Positions 19,449-28,900 of a stretch of 64,000 bases of DNA are shown here, one piece after another. A program made the position numbers and the translations under genes. Under the pieces are notes generated by a model. That model had not been told where the DNA came from. It did not search any database and saw only the letters and a program-made list of their open reading frames with translations. Numbering within the stretch: the stretch's first letter is position 1; each line of letters opens with the position of its first letter. The stretch lies in assembly GCA_903926465.1 (NCBI GenBank), contig CAIYJE010000029.1, positions 1 through 64,000 of the forward strand. Reading direction: 5' to 3'. Origin of the DNA: an uncultured Planctomycetales bacterium. GTDB taxonomy: Bacteria; Planctomycetota; Planctomycetia; Isosphaerales; Isosphaeraceae.

Positions 19449-20855
19449 TCAGCGAGACACCGAGTTGAGCCGGGTTGATCTCAACTTGTGGTGGCTGGCG
19501 AACCCGGTGACCACATTGGTCAAGGCGCTCAGGTGCAGGTGCACCAAACTGCCAATCGCTTCCGACCGAAAGACGATGTCTGGCTCGGTGGACAGGAAGC
19601 CAAACCGCGATGGACAATCGTGAGGATTGGGGGCGGGCAACAAGTTCCAGCGCCCGGATCGGTAGCCCCGGACAACCGTACCCGATCGCGCCAGCCAGCT
19701 ATCGCTGGTCAGTTGCCGCTCAACCGGTTGTGGCCAGCCAGTCTCATCCACTAGCCTGGCATCAATGGGCAAGATTCCCGCCCCTGGGAAGACCTGAGCT
19801 CCAATCTGCATTGATCGACCCAGGTAGGCAGCCCCGCCGCCTTCGGCATAGATCCGTTGCCCTTTGCAAACATGCGCCTGAAGCTCGGCCATCATGCTGA
19901 TATTGGCAGAGAGCTGGGCGGCATGATGATCAGGAAATCCACATCCGATCATCACCAGATCCACACCCCTGGGTAAAGCTTCCGAGCGTAGGGGAGAGAA
20001 CTCTACCAGTTCGGCTCCCAGTAGCTCCAATGCTTCCAAGGTGTCTGGGAAATAGCCGCCAAATGCCTCATCCTGGGCGTAAGCCACGCGAAATCGACGC
20101 TCGCCGGATGTCAGCAGCCACGCCGGCACCTCCAGGCCAGCTTGATCGGGAGCTGGAAACTCTCGACTTTTGGCCAACCGGGATACCAGTCCCCAATCCA
20201 CGGTGTTCAGAAAACTCCGAATCAAGGGTTCGAGCAGGTCACGCGGAACCGGTCGGCCGGCGGGCCAGCCAGCCAATCCCGCACGAACGGCCGGTAAGGC
20301 TTCCAGGCCAGCGACCACCGGAGCGCCGGAACGCTGCTCAATCAACTGTTTTAACTGCTCAAAATGATGCCGATCCCTGACCCCATCCAGCAGCACGGCA
20401 TCCGCCTGCCGAGGGATCAACGGAAGCGAAAGCGGCTCGTTGGCCAGGCAATCCAGCACGGCGATCGCAGGCAAATCCAGAATTTCTAGCAATGGCGCAA
20501 TCGGTCCCGGAATCTCCCCGGAGCGACCGCAGGCTAATCCAGCCGCCTGGTCATTAACACGGGCAATGGGTGCGAATTCAAGAGATCCCTCGACCAGGGC
20601 CAGGTCGGTCTGTCGAGCGCCCCGAGTGAACACCGATCGACAAACACTGGGGGACATCAGCCACGCATCCAGATGCCGACCCGGTAAACCCGTGATTGGA
20701 CCAATCGGTCGGCTGGTAAGCGGACAGGCCCACGATCGAAAATGCTGGACCTTCCAACCGGTCGCCCCCAGCGCACCCAAAAACGCCAAGCTGGCCACGG
20801 ACGGATCGGGATCTGTTGGCGATGTTAAAAGTGCCAGGCGGGGCATGTGACCCAT
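19449..20855 (-). CDS. CobB/CbiA-like protein lacking the P-loop and the glutaminase cysteine
   Basis: 468 aa, the length and domain order of cobyrinate a,c-diamide synthase: an N-terminal dethiobiotin-synthetase-like half and a C-terminal class I amidotransferase half. Family features remain: RFRVAYAQDEAFGGYFPDTLEALELLGAEL, the strand before DLVMIGCGFPDHHAAQLSAN, and a final HLHLSAL histidine. The N-terminus reads RLALLTSPTDPDPSVA where a GxxxGKT P-loop is expected. The nucleophile site reads YAEGGGAAYLG instead of YAECGG; the Gly codon was verified on the reverse strand. ATP- and glutamine-dependent amidation by the usual mechanism therefore looks impossible. ATG at 20855 is preferred (AGGA about 8 nt upstream). 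No other cobalamin gene is nearby. Confidence 0.75.
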   Translation of the reverse strand: MGHMPRLALLTSPTDPDPSVASLAFLGALGATGWKVQHFRSWACPLTSRPIGPITGLPGRHLDAWLMSPSVCRSVFTRGARQTDLALVEGSLEFAPIARVNDQAAGLACGRSGEIPGPIAPLLEILDLPAIAVLDCLANEPLSLPLIPRQADAVLLDGVRDRHHFEQLKQLIEQRSGAPVVAGLEALPAVRAGLAGWPAGRPVPRDLLEPLIRSFLNTVDWGLVSRLAKSREFPAPDQAGLEVPAWLLTSGERRFRVAYAQDEAFGGYFPDTLEALELLGAELVEFSPLRSEALPRGVDLVMIGCGFPDHHAAQLSANISMMAELQAHVCKGQRIYAEGGGAAYLGRSMQIGAQVFPGAGILPIDARLVDETGWPQPVERQLTSDSWLARSGTVVRGYRSGRWNLLPAPNPHDCPSRFGFLSTEPDIVFRSEAIGSLVHLHLSALTNVVTGFASHHKLRSTRLNSVSR

Positions 20856-21352
20856 GAGGCGATCCTTTGCACGTGCCGACACTGGCAACCAAGTACAGCG
20901 GCGACCTTACGGTTCGTATGATGGTTCAAAACACCGAACCACCGGGTCAGCCTCTCATCCTCTGGATGATCGTCATAACCTATGGCCTTCACGTAGGGAA
21001 TCATTAGGAAGGGACCCCCTGGCGTCAAGATCAGACGCTCATCAACCAGCCGCTGGACGGCTGAGCTCAGCACCTACGTTACTGCAACCATTATGAAGGA
21101 AATACCCTGTCCAACAACCAATAAAAAAAGCCCAGGGAAGTCTTTCAACTCCGGCTGGGCTTCGGAAAGCATCGGCAATGGAATGAGGCGATTTCGGTCA
21201 TTCCTCTTTCATTACCACCGCTCATAGATCCATTCTGGCACAACTCTCTGAGACGTGTTCTTTAAGCCTTGACCAGCGTAAAGACTGGACCCGGAAAGTT
21301 GAGCGACATGGAATAATTCTCGGCTGCAATGAATCTGACCTCGCCCGTTGAA
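20856..21352. other. Intergenic region before sdhB
   Basis: Contains the 5' side of the CobB-like gene and the sdh terminator (21122-21161). A GTG-started frame at 20825-21073 on the minus strand was considered and not accepted. The remaining sequence from 21162 to 21352 shows no gene. Confidence 0.5.
21122..21161 (-). terminator. Terminator of the sdh operon
   Basis: Reading leftward, the stem agcccag/ctgggct (7 bp, with extra pairing possible in the 19-nt loop) is followed by seven T residues. It lies about 190 nt after the sdhB stop and points in the correct direction for the sdhCDAB transcript. Confidence 0.75.
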
Positions 21353-22123
21353 TCAGGATTCAACCGTGGGGCTGGCCTTGGGAACTTCGCCCGTGAGCAA
21401 GGCCCGCTTCACCTGGGAAATGGCCTTGGTCACCTGGATCCCACGTGGGCAGGCCTCGGTGCAGTTGAAAACGGTCCGGCACCGCCAGACTCCCTCGGCA
21501 TCGTTAAGAATTTCCAACCGCTCAGACGCCCCCCGGTCACGGCTATCAAAGATGAAACGGTGTGCGTTCACAATGGCGGCAGGGCCCACATACTTCCGGT
21601 CGCCCCAGAACGGAGGACAGGCCGTGGTGCAGCAAGCGCACAGAATGCACTTGGTGGTCTCATCGTAAACTTCACGTTCCGCCTGAGACTGCAAGCGTTC
21701 GGTAGTGGGTGCCGGATCATCGTTCACCAGGAACGGCATGACCGACTTGTAGTGGTCAAAGAACGGCTTCATGTCCACGATCAGATCTTTGATCACCGGC
21801 AGGCCCAAGATCGGCTCAACGGTGATCGTGTCACTGGTCAGTGATTTCACCAGAACTTTGCAAGCAAGCTGGTTACGTCCATTAATTCGCATAGCGTCAG
21901 AGCCACACACTCCGTGCGCACAGCTGCGGCGCAACCCCAGGGTATCGTCGTGATACCACTTAATATTCTGGATCACGTCCAGAACGCGATCCCAGGGTTC
22001 GGCATCCATGGGATACTGTTCCCAGTGCGGGCGCTCATCGGCTTCCGGGTTGAAGCGCATGATCCGAACAGTCAGATGTCGAACCTCCGAAGAGGCGGTC
22101 GGGCTGGTCGCGGATTGAGCCAT
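21353..22123 (-). CDS. sdhB: Succinate dehydrogenase iron-sulfur subunit
   Basis: 256 aa. It carries the three iron-sulfur clusters that pass electrons from the flavoprotein to quinone. The [2Fe-2S] motif is CAHGVCGSDAM with a further Cys in QLACK. The [4Fe-4S]/[3Fe-4S] region has CILCACCTTACP and CRTVFNCTEACPRGI. The sequence begins with about 15 low-complexity residues before the conserved VRIMRFNPE. It is the last gene of the sdhC-D-A-B series, 89 nt after sdhA, and is followed by a terminator. The length is normal for the family. Confidence 0.97.
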   Translation of the reverse strand: MAQSATSPTASSEVRHLTVRIMRFNPEADERPHWEQYPMDAEPWDRVLDVIQNIKWYHDDTLGLRRSCAHGVCGSDAMRINGRNQLACKVLVKSLTSDTITVEPILGLPVIKDLIVDMKPFFDHYKSVMPFLVNDDPAPTTERLQSQAEREVYDETTKCILCACCTTACPPFWGDRKYVGPAAIVNAHRFIFDSRDRGASERLEILNDAEGVWRCRTVFNCTEACPRGIQVTKAISQVKRALLTGEVPKASPTVES

Positions 22124-22212
22124 GGTCGAGAAATCCTGCTAGTCATCGGATCAAGCATGGGCGGGCAGATCAAGATCGGAACGCGAGACACTCGCGTTGA
22201 TCGGATAGAAGA

Positions 22213-24063
22213 TCAGTACTTCCGAATTTCCAGGGGATACTTGGGAACCTTCTGGCCATCCTTCTCGGTCCACAGAATGTCCACGGGACGGTAATCCACC
22301 TTGGCGCTGTTTTCGCCGTCTTTAGATGCAAAGGTGTGACTGAAGAACTGTTCGTCATTCCGATCCACGAAATCTTCACGCGAGTGGGCCCCGCGGCTTT
22401 CCTTGCGGGCCACGGCTCCGGCCACGGTGGCTTCCGCCAGTTCAAGCAAGTTCCCCAGCTCAAGAACTTCCAGCAGGCCAGTGTTGAACACGCTGCCCTT
22501 ATCCTGGACCCCAACCTGGAGAAATTGCTCTTTGAGACGGGCAATCGTGGTTTGTGCGCGCTCCAGCGTTTCTGCCGTGCGGTACACACCACAATCGTCC
22601 ATCATCACCCGCTGCATCTCATCTCGCAGCTTGACCCAGGGGAAACGGACGGGCTGAGACAGCAGTCGAGAAATCAGCTCTTTACTGTGTGTCTCAGGCT
22701 TGGCAGGCAACGCCTGGAACGGAGTCTCATGAGCATGCCTGGCCATATCGCGACCAGCCCGCCGACCATACACAACCAGGTCAACCAGGCTGTTCGTCCC
22801 CAGCCGGTTAGCCCCGTGCACGGAGACACAGGCCGATTCGCCAGCCGAGTAGAGGCCCGGAACCTGATCGCCCTGCACGTTACGCAGAACACGGCCCCAG
22901 ATATCGGTGGGAATTCCACCCATGCCGTAGTGGGCTGTGGGCTGAATTGGCACCGGCTCGTGGATGGGGTCAACACCCAGGTAAGTCCGTGCGAATTCGA
23001 TGATGTCAGGAAGCCGAGATTCGACCCAGCGGCTATCAACCTTGCTGCCGGTCGGGCTTGTCCCGTAACGGTTGATCGTATCGGCCCGGATGTCCAGGTA
23101 CACAAAGTCCCGGCCACCCACACCCCGGCCCGCACGAACTTCCTGATAAATGGAGCGACTGCAGACGTCGCGGCTGGCGAGGTCTTTCAGGTTGGGGGCA
23201 TAACGCTCCATGAAGCGTTCACCCTTATCATTGATCATCACGCCGCCGTCACCCCGGCAAGCTTCGGACAGGAGAATTCCCAGCCTGTAAATCCCCGTGG
23301 GATGGAACTGGTAAAACTCCATATCTTCAAGCGGCAGGCCATGACGGTAGGCCAAGGCCGGGCCGTCGCCCGTCAAGGCGTAGGCATTGGAAGAAACCTT
23401 GAAGATACGGCCGTAGCCGCCGGTCGCCAGCATCACGCTTTTAGCATGAAAGGTATGCAACTGACCGGTTGCAATCTCGATGGCGATGATGCCCCGGCAC
23501 TCACCATCCTCCATGATCAGATCGACCATGTGGAATTCGTCGAAGAACGTCACACCCTGCTTGATACACTGCTGATACAGCGTTTGCAGGATCATGTGAC
23601 CGGTGCGGTCGGCCGAATGGCAGGCTCGCATTACCGGAATACGAGGCCGGGCATTGGGCGTGCCAGGAGCGGCCGAGGGGTCATACTCAGGGTTGGGCTT
23701 GGTATGACCGCCGAACCGCCGCTGAGAAATCTTGCCGGCCGGCGTGCGGTCGAATGGCAGACCCATGTGTTCCAGGTCATAGATGCATTCCACGGCATCT
23801 TTGGCCAGAATTTCCGCAGCCGTCTGATCGACCAGGTAATCGCCACCCTTGATCGTGTCGTAGGCGTGGTTTTCCCAGGAATCTTCTTCCAGATTAGACA
23901 AAGCCGCAGCAATGCCACCCTGGGCCGCTCCCGTGTGGGAACGGGTTGGATAAAGTTTGGTGACAACCGCGGTCCCGGCCAGCTTGCTGGACTCGAGCGC
24001 AGCCATCAGGCCGGCACCGCCGGCACCAACGATCAAGCAATCGAAGCGGTGGTAGTTATTCAT
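22213..24063 (-). CDS. sdhA: Succinate dehydrogenase flavoprotein subunit
   Basis: 616 aa. It oxidises succinate to fumarate in the TCA cycle and holds covalent FAD. The FAD-binding start is [18 protein letters not shown]. The FAD-attachment histidine lies in [11 protein letters not shown]. Catalytic-region motifs include [13 protein letters not shown] and [22 protein letters not shown]. The C-terminal helical domain has the expected SHTF and YRPV motifs. It overlaps no neighbour and lies 3 nt from sdhD, consistent with one transcript. A 590-aa open frame on the opposite strand is a shadow. Confidence 0.97.
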   Translation of the reverse strand: MNNYHRFDCLIVGAGGAGLMAALESSKLAGTAVVTKLYPTRSHTGAAQGGIAAALSNLEEDSWENHAYDTIKGGDYLVDQTAAEILAKDAVECIYDLEHMGLPFDRTPAGKISQRRFGGHTKPNPEYDPSAAPGTPNARPRIPVMRACHSADRTGHMILQTLYQQCIKQGVTFFDEFHMVDLIMEDGECRGIIAIEIATGQLHTFHAKSVMLATGGYGRIFKVSSNAYALTGDGPALAYRHGLPLEDMEFYQFHPTGIYRLGILLSEACRGDGGVMINDKGERFMERYAPNLKDLASRDVCSRSIYQEVRAGRGVGGRDFVYLDIRADTINRYGTSPTGSKVDSRWVESRLPDIIEFARTYLGVDPIHEPVPIQPTAHYGMGGIPTDIWGRVLRNVQGDQVPGLYSAGESACVSVHGANRLGTNSLVDLVVYGRRAGRDMARHAHETPFQALPAKPETHSKELISRLLSQPVRFPWVKLRDEMQRVMMDDCGVYRTAETLERAQTTIARLKEQFLQVGVQDKGSVFNTGLLEVLELGNLLELAEATVAGAVARKESRGAHSREDFVDRNDEQFFSHTFASKDGENSAKVDYRPVDILWTEKDGQKVPKYPLEIRKY

Positions 24064-24066
24064 CTC

Positions 24067-24546
24067 TTATCGTTCGACCACGATCGGGGCAGTGTGGGCG
24101 GGGTATAAAGCTTCGTTTTCAGCGCGAAGTTGTGGGTTGGCATCGTAGAAATCACGCAGGTACTTCTCATCCTTCTGGAAGTTGAGAATTGCGTAAGATC
24201 CTAACGCGATCAACGAAATGCAAGAGATCCAGAGCAGCGTGGAAACCAGCTTGCGGCGACCCGGGCTTTCAATCCACTCAGCCAAGATCTGACGCAACCC
24301 ATTAAAGCCGTGCAGCACGGCCAGGTTGATCATCGACAAATCCCAGAGACGCCAGATCACACCGGTCTTGGGATTGGCCCAGCGATTGGCCACGAATGCG
24401 TAATTGATGTTCTCAACGTTATTGAGGATGTGGGTAATGCACAGGTGGCCCAGCGCCAGCACCACCAACAGCAACCCCGAAACCCGCATGAAATACCACC
24501 ACCAGAGTTCAAATCCTGCTGATGGTCTCAGGTTACGCCTCGCCAT
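24067..24546 (-). CDS. sdhD: Succinate dehydrogenase membrane anchor subunit
   Basis: 159 aa with three hydrophobic helices (FMRVSGLLLVVLALGHLCITHIL; LSMINLAVLHGFNGLRQIL; STLLWISCISLIALGSYAIL). The histidines in GHLCITH and VLHGFNG are in the places used for haem or quinone contact in this family. The fold and gene order (C-D-A-B) fix the assignment even though anchor subunits are poorly conserved. It ends 3 nt before sdhA. Confidence 0.88.
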   Translation of the reverse strand: MARRNLRPSAGFELWWWYFMRVSGLLLVVLALGHLCITHILNNVENINYAFVANRWANPKTGVIWRLWDLSMINLAVLHGFNGLRQILAEWIESPGRRKLVSTLLWISCISLIALGSYAILNFQKDEKYLRDFYDANPQLRAENEALYPAHTAPIVVER

Positions 24547-24614
24547 GAGAGCCTGCTTTTCCCTTGAAAATCGGTGTAAGGTTCGTGTGTGCCAGGTTCA
24601 AGAAGTCCCACCAA

Positions 24615-25124
24615 TTAGTGGGTACCGGGGAAGTTCCAGAATTCCGGCGCCTTCAAAAGCGGCACGAAGACAAAATAGCTGGTAACCAGCATGATGACCA
24701 GGAAGACGAGCCCCACCACGCGGAACATTATCTTCTGGTGCGCGGCCCCTTCGGCCCAAAGATCGACCAGTGCCACCCGGACACCGTTGATCGCATGGAA
24801 AACCACACACGCAATCAGGCCAAACTCCGAAAGCCGAAAGACCCAGCGAAGAAACGGCAAGTAGAGGGGTTTACCTTCACTATCCGAAATCCAGCTCAGA
24901 CGACCGCCGTAAATCCCTACGGTGTGGTCATAAAGCCCCGGATAGGCGACCACGAAAAACGTGTCGATGATGTGGATAATCAGAAACAGCAAGATCCCCA
25001 TGCCGGTCACACGATGCAGCAACCAGGACCACTGGCCCACACCGTACTGAGAACCAAGCCCATCCGCGAGTCGTTTCCAGAGACCGGGGCGATACACATG
25101 CGGTTGCCGGATCGACGTGGACAT
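24615..25124 (-). CDS. sdhC: Succinate dehydrogenase cytochrome b subunit
   Basis: 169 aa, first gene of the operon. Three membrane helices are visible (TGMGILLFLIIHIIDTFFVV; LSEFGLIACVVFHAINGV; VVGLVFLVIMLVTSYFVFV). The family motif WLLHRVTGMG precedes helix 1, and histidines in LLHRVTG, IIHIIDT and VFHAINGVR are candidate haem b ligands. A 68-nt gap separates it from sdhD. The operon promoter should lie in the 820-nt region to the right. Confidence 0.88.
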   Translation of the reverse strand: MSTSIRQPHVYRPGLWKRLADGLGSQYGVGQWSWLLHRVTGMGILLFLIIHIIDTFFVVAYPGLYDHTVGIYGGRLSWISDSEGKPLYLPFLRWVFRLSEFGLIACVVFHAINGVRVALVDLWAEGAAHQKIMFRVVGLVFLVIMLVTSYFVFVPLLKAPEFWNFPGTH

Positions 25125-25944
25125 GAGATTGCTTGATCCAAAATCACGAGGGCGGAAAGAACGACCGTAGTTTCAAAACGATCAAGTAGATTCACCACGG
25201 AGAGCGGATGAATCTCTTTTAGGAGTCTCACGGGTCAGGGTCAAGAGGGGACCTCAAGAGACGTGACCCAATGTTGCAGTCAGGAGCTAGGTCACACCTG
25301 AAGACGCGGCAAACAGATCTGGTTCCCCAGTCTGCCACCTCATGCGTAATTGAATATCGTGTTCAGTTTACCACCCAAGATGCAAGCCGAAGGTGAAAGT
25401 TTAACCGCCGATGAACACCAAGATTGCAACCTCAATACCTCTATTCGAGTTATGAACGGTTCACAAGCCAAAGAATATGGAGCCACCCTAAGAGGGCAAC
25501 CCTGGGCTAGGAACAGACGTTCATCCATTGAGTTCAGATAGAGTACCATGCAACCATGAGTGCATTATAACTCCTACCGCATTTCGATGTTTCGTTTGTA
25601 TCCTGAAAATGAAAACACGCAGGAGATAACGCAGCCTGCATCCTCGAATCCGGCAGACCAATTTAGAAAATATTTCTGAGTTTCTAAGCGTCTACATAGT
25701 AATGGTTTAAAACACTTCTAGGCGGTATTTCACGCGAATTTCTTCGTCCGCTTCCACGGTTTTCAGACGGCTCACTCATCTATCCCTATGAGGGGCCAGT
25801 TTTTTTTGAGGACGGAGTCTGCATTTCATTTCGAGGCATGCACCACAGCACCGATCTGACTCCCTCTTCGATCACGAATCATACAGCTTCGCTTCAATCT
25901 CACGTTCAGACACGCACCGTCGTTTCTCACCAGGATTCCCAGCC
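25125..25944. other. Divergent intergenic region between sdhC and the second giant gene
   Basis: 820 nt, AT-richer than its surroundings, especially 25550-25830. It separates two divergent transcription units and must contain both promoters. No convincing promoter pair could be assigned by eye. Short frames at 25340-25549 are not credible genes. A T-run near 25800 lies before the giant gene. Confidence 0.5.
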
Positions 25945-28900
25945 ATGTCGATCTCCAAGACTCTGCAGCGGCTTTTCGGTTCTCGCCTGGTCCGAAAACC
26001 AAGATGGAAATCACATGCCAGACTCCTGGCCGGACTGGAGGGGCTGGAAGAGTTGTTACTCTCCAGATTGCCTCGCTGGGTTACTGGTCGTCGATTCCGT
26101 CATTGCCGAACCCAGCAAAGACGCAGTTTGAGCCTTGCTTTGTGGGTCCATGCACTTGAGGATCGCGTGGTCCCCGCGACCATCACGGTCAACTCCCTTC
26201 TGGACGGCGCAACTTCAGCGGGGCAGATCACTCTGAGACAGGCGATCGAGGCGGCGAACACCGACGCCTCTGTCAACGGTTCTGTAGCGGGATTGGGCGC
26301 GGATACGATTGTATTCGACCCCGCATTATTCAATGGTGGTGCGCAATCCATATCGCTCACCAGCTTCTCAGCCAGCACAGCCGGTTCACGCGCGCTCTTT
26401 ATCACGTCGGACGTCACAATTCAGGGACCGACAGGCAGTGCGGGACTGACCATCCACGTGGATAACACCAACTATACCGGCGGTATCTTCGAAGTGAGTG
26501 CGGCGGCAAGTCTCAACCTTAAGAACCTGACCCTTTCGGGCGGCACGGCGCGGGGTGGAGACGGCTCCTCGGGTGGTGGTGGTGGTGGCGGCATGGGAGG
26601 AGCGATCTTCAATCAAGGATCTTTGGTTGTCGATAGTTGCACATTTAACCAGAACCAGGCCATCGGCGGCAATGGCGGTGCGGCTGGTGCCACCGGTGGA
26701 TCAGGTGGTGGTTATTACTATTGGTACAACAACATTTATTACTCCAGCGACTATAGCATTAAATATGTCGAAAATTACTTTTATGGACTCTATGGTTCGA
26801 GCGGCTACAACGGCGGCTCTGGGGGTGGGACAAACGGCGGACTTCTCGGTTCCGGAGGGTATATCGTTGGAGCTGCTGGGGCTGGTGGTTTTGGTGGTGG
26901 TGGCGGCGGTGGAGGAGGCGGTGGCGGAGGTTCTGGTTCCGGTGGCACCGCAGAAGATGTTTACGTCTACCACAATTATTTTTTGGGGTCTGGATATTAT
27001 TACGACCATACAAATTACTATGGCTCGAATGGCAGTCCAGGTTACGCAGGTGGTCAGGGCGGTGCCGGCGGCTTTGGCGGCGGCGGGGGCGGTGGTGGCG
27101 GCGGTGGTTTCGGTGGTACCGCGTATCATGGTTCAGCAGGCTCAGGTGGGGTCGGAGGTGCTGCTGGTGCCAGTGGATTTGCAGGTGGCACAGGAGGGGT
27201 GGGTGCTTCGCCTGGCTCGGGTGGACAGGGGGGCGGCGGGGCCAGCCTGGGTGGTGCCATTTTCAACAATGCGGGCTCCGTTACTCTGCGCAATAGCACG
27301 TTCAGCGGAAACAGCTCGACGGGTGGGACCGGCTACACCCCAGGCCAGGCGCTTGGCGGCGCCGTGTTCAGCCGCAACGGCTCACTTACCGTTCTGAACT
27401 CGACAATCACAAATAACACGGCCGGAAATGGCGGACGTGGGATTTATGTACTGGGAGATGCTGATACCGCCACGGTGAGCCTGAACAATACGTTGATCGG
27501 TCAATCAGACACCTCTGTCAGCGACTATGGCGCTACGACCAATGCTGGCGGCACAGTGACGTCCTCAGGAACCAACAACCTGGTTCGCACTTATGTCGGC
27601 CAGGCTGCCCCCGGCGTGATTTCCATCGGCGATCCCTTGCTGGGCGTGCTTGGTAATAACGGCGGTCCGACCGCCACGGCGGCACTCAAGTTGGGTTCGC
27701 CGGCGATCGATTCGGGCAGCAACGTTGCAGCAGGCTCCCTGAGTACCGATCAGCGAGGTCTCTCTCGCACCTTCAACAGCATCACCGACATCGGTGCCTT
27801 TGAGTATCGCTTCGTATCGGCGACCACTACCGTCCTAACCAAGTCCATGGCTTCGGCCCTTTATGGTCAAGCCGTCACACTGTCGGCAACCATCACCGCT
27901 GTAACAGGGAGCAGTGGCACGCCCACGGGCTCGGTGCAGTTCCTGGTCGATGGTTCGAACTACGGTAGTCCTGTTGCCCTCTCAGGTGGCGTGGCCACGC
28001 TTGCGGCTGCCACCATTCCGGCGGGCGATCACCAGATATCTGCACAGTACCTGGGGCGAGATTCCTTTTACGCAAGCTCCTCAGCGTTTATTCAGACGAT
28101 TGCTGGCACGGGCACCGCCGGCTTCAGCGGAGACGGCGGCCCTGCCACCAGCGCCACCCTGCACTCACCAGGTGACGTGGTGATCGACAGCGATGGGAAC
28201 CTGTTCTTTGCGGATGTGGATAATCAAAGAATTCGCGAGGTCGTCAAGGCCACCGGAAACATCATTACGATTGCCGGGACTGGGACGGCCGGGTATAGCG
28301 GTGATGGTGGACCTGCCACGGCCGCGAAATTGAACACCCCGGTCGGCTTGGCTTTCGATAGCGCCGGCAACCTGTTCATTGCCGACCACAACAACAACCG
28401 AATCCGTGAGATCGTCAAGGCGACCGGAAACATCATCACCGTGGCAGGCAATGGAACCGGTGCCTACTCTGGCGATGGGAGCGCCGCGAGCGCAGCCTCG
28501 CTCTTCGGCCCGAATGGTGTTGCCTTTGACGCCAGTGGCAATTTGTTTATTGCTGACCAGGCCAACAACCGCATTCGCGAGATTGTCAAGGCGACTGGAA
28601 ACATTGTGACCGTTGCGGGTAATGGCACCGCCGGCTTCAGCGGCGATGGCGCTGCTGCCACCGCCGCAAAGTTGTCTGTCCCAATTGGCCTGACGATCGA
28701 TAGCGCCGGCAACCTGTTCATTGCCGACCTGGCCAATAACCGGATCCGTGAGATCGTCAAGGCGACCGGAAATATCATCACCGTGGCAGGCAATGGACCC
28801 GCGAGCTTTAACGGAGATGGCGGTGCAGCCACCAGCGCGTCATTGAATAGTCCGTATAGGGTGATTACCGATGGAACAGGCAACCTGTTCATTGTTGACC

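Noticed and set aside
20825-21073. 82-aa GTG-started minus-strand frame before the CobB-like gene
   Set aside because: It overlaps the CobB-like start by about 31 nt, has a stop immediately upstream and no ribosome-binding site. The composition is somewhat protein-like, so a small gene is not fully excluded.
22336-24108. 590-aa open frame antisense to sdhA
   Set aside because: It mirrors sdhA codons, shows no recognisable family and lies entirely opposite a certain gene. High-GC third positions commonly open such frames.
25340-25549. Short frames in the sdhC-giant gene intergenic region, considered as a transposase remnant
   Set aside because: No transposase motif, inverted terminal repeat or target duplication was visible.
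26701-27129. 142-aa antisense frame opposite the Gly-rich insert
   Set aside because: Its Thr/Ala-rich low-complexity translation is the complement of the glycine codon runs.
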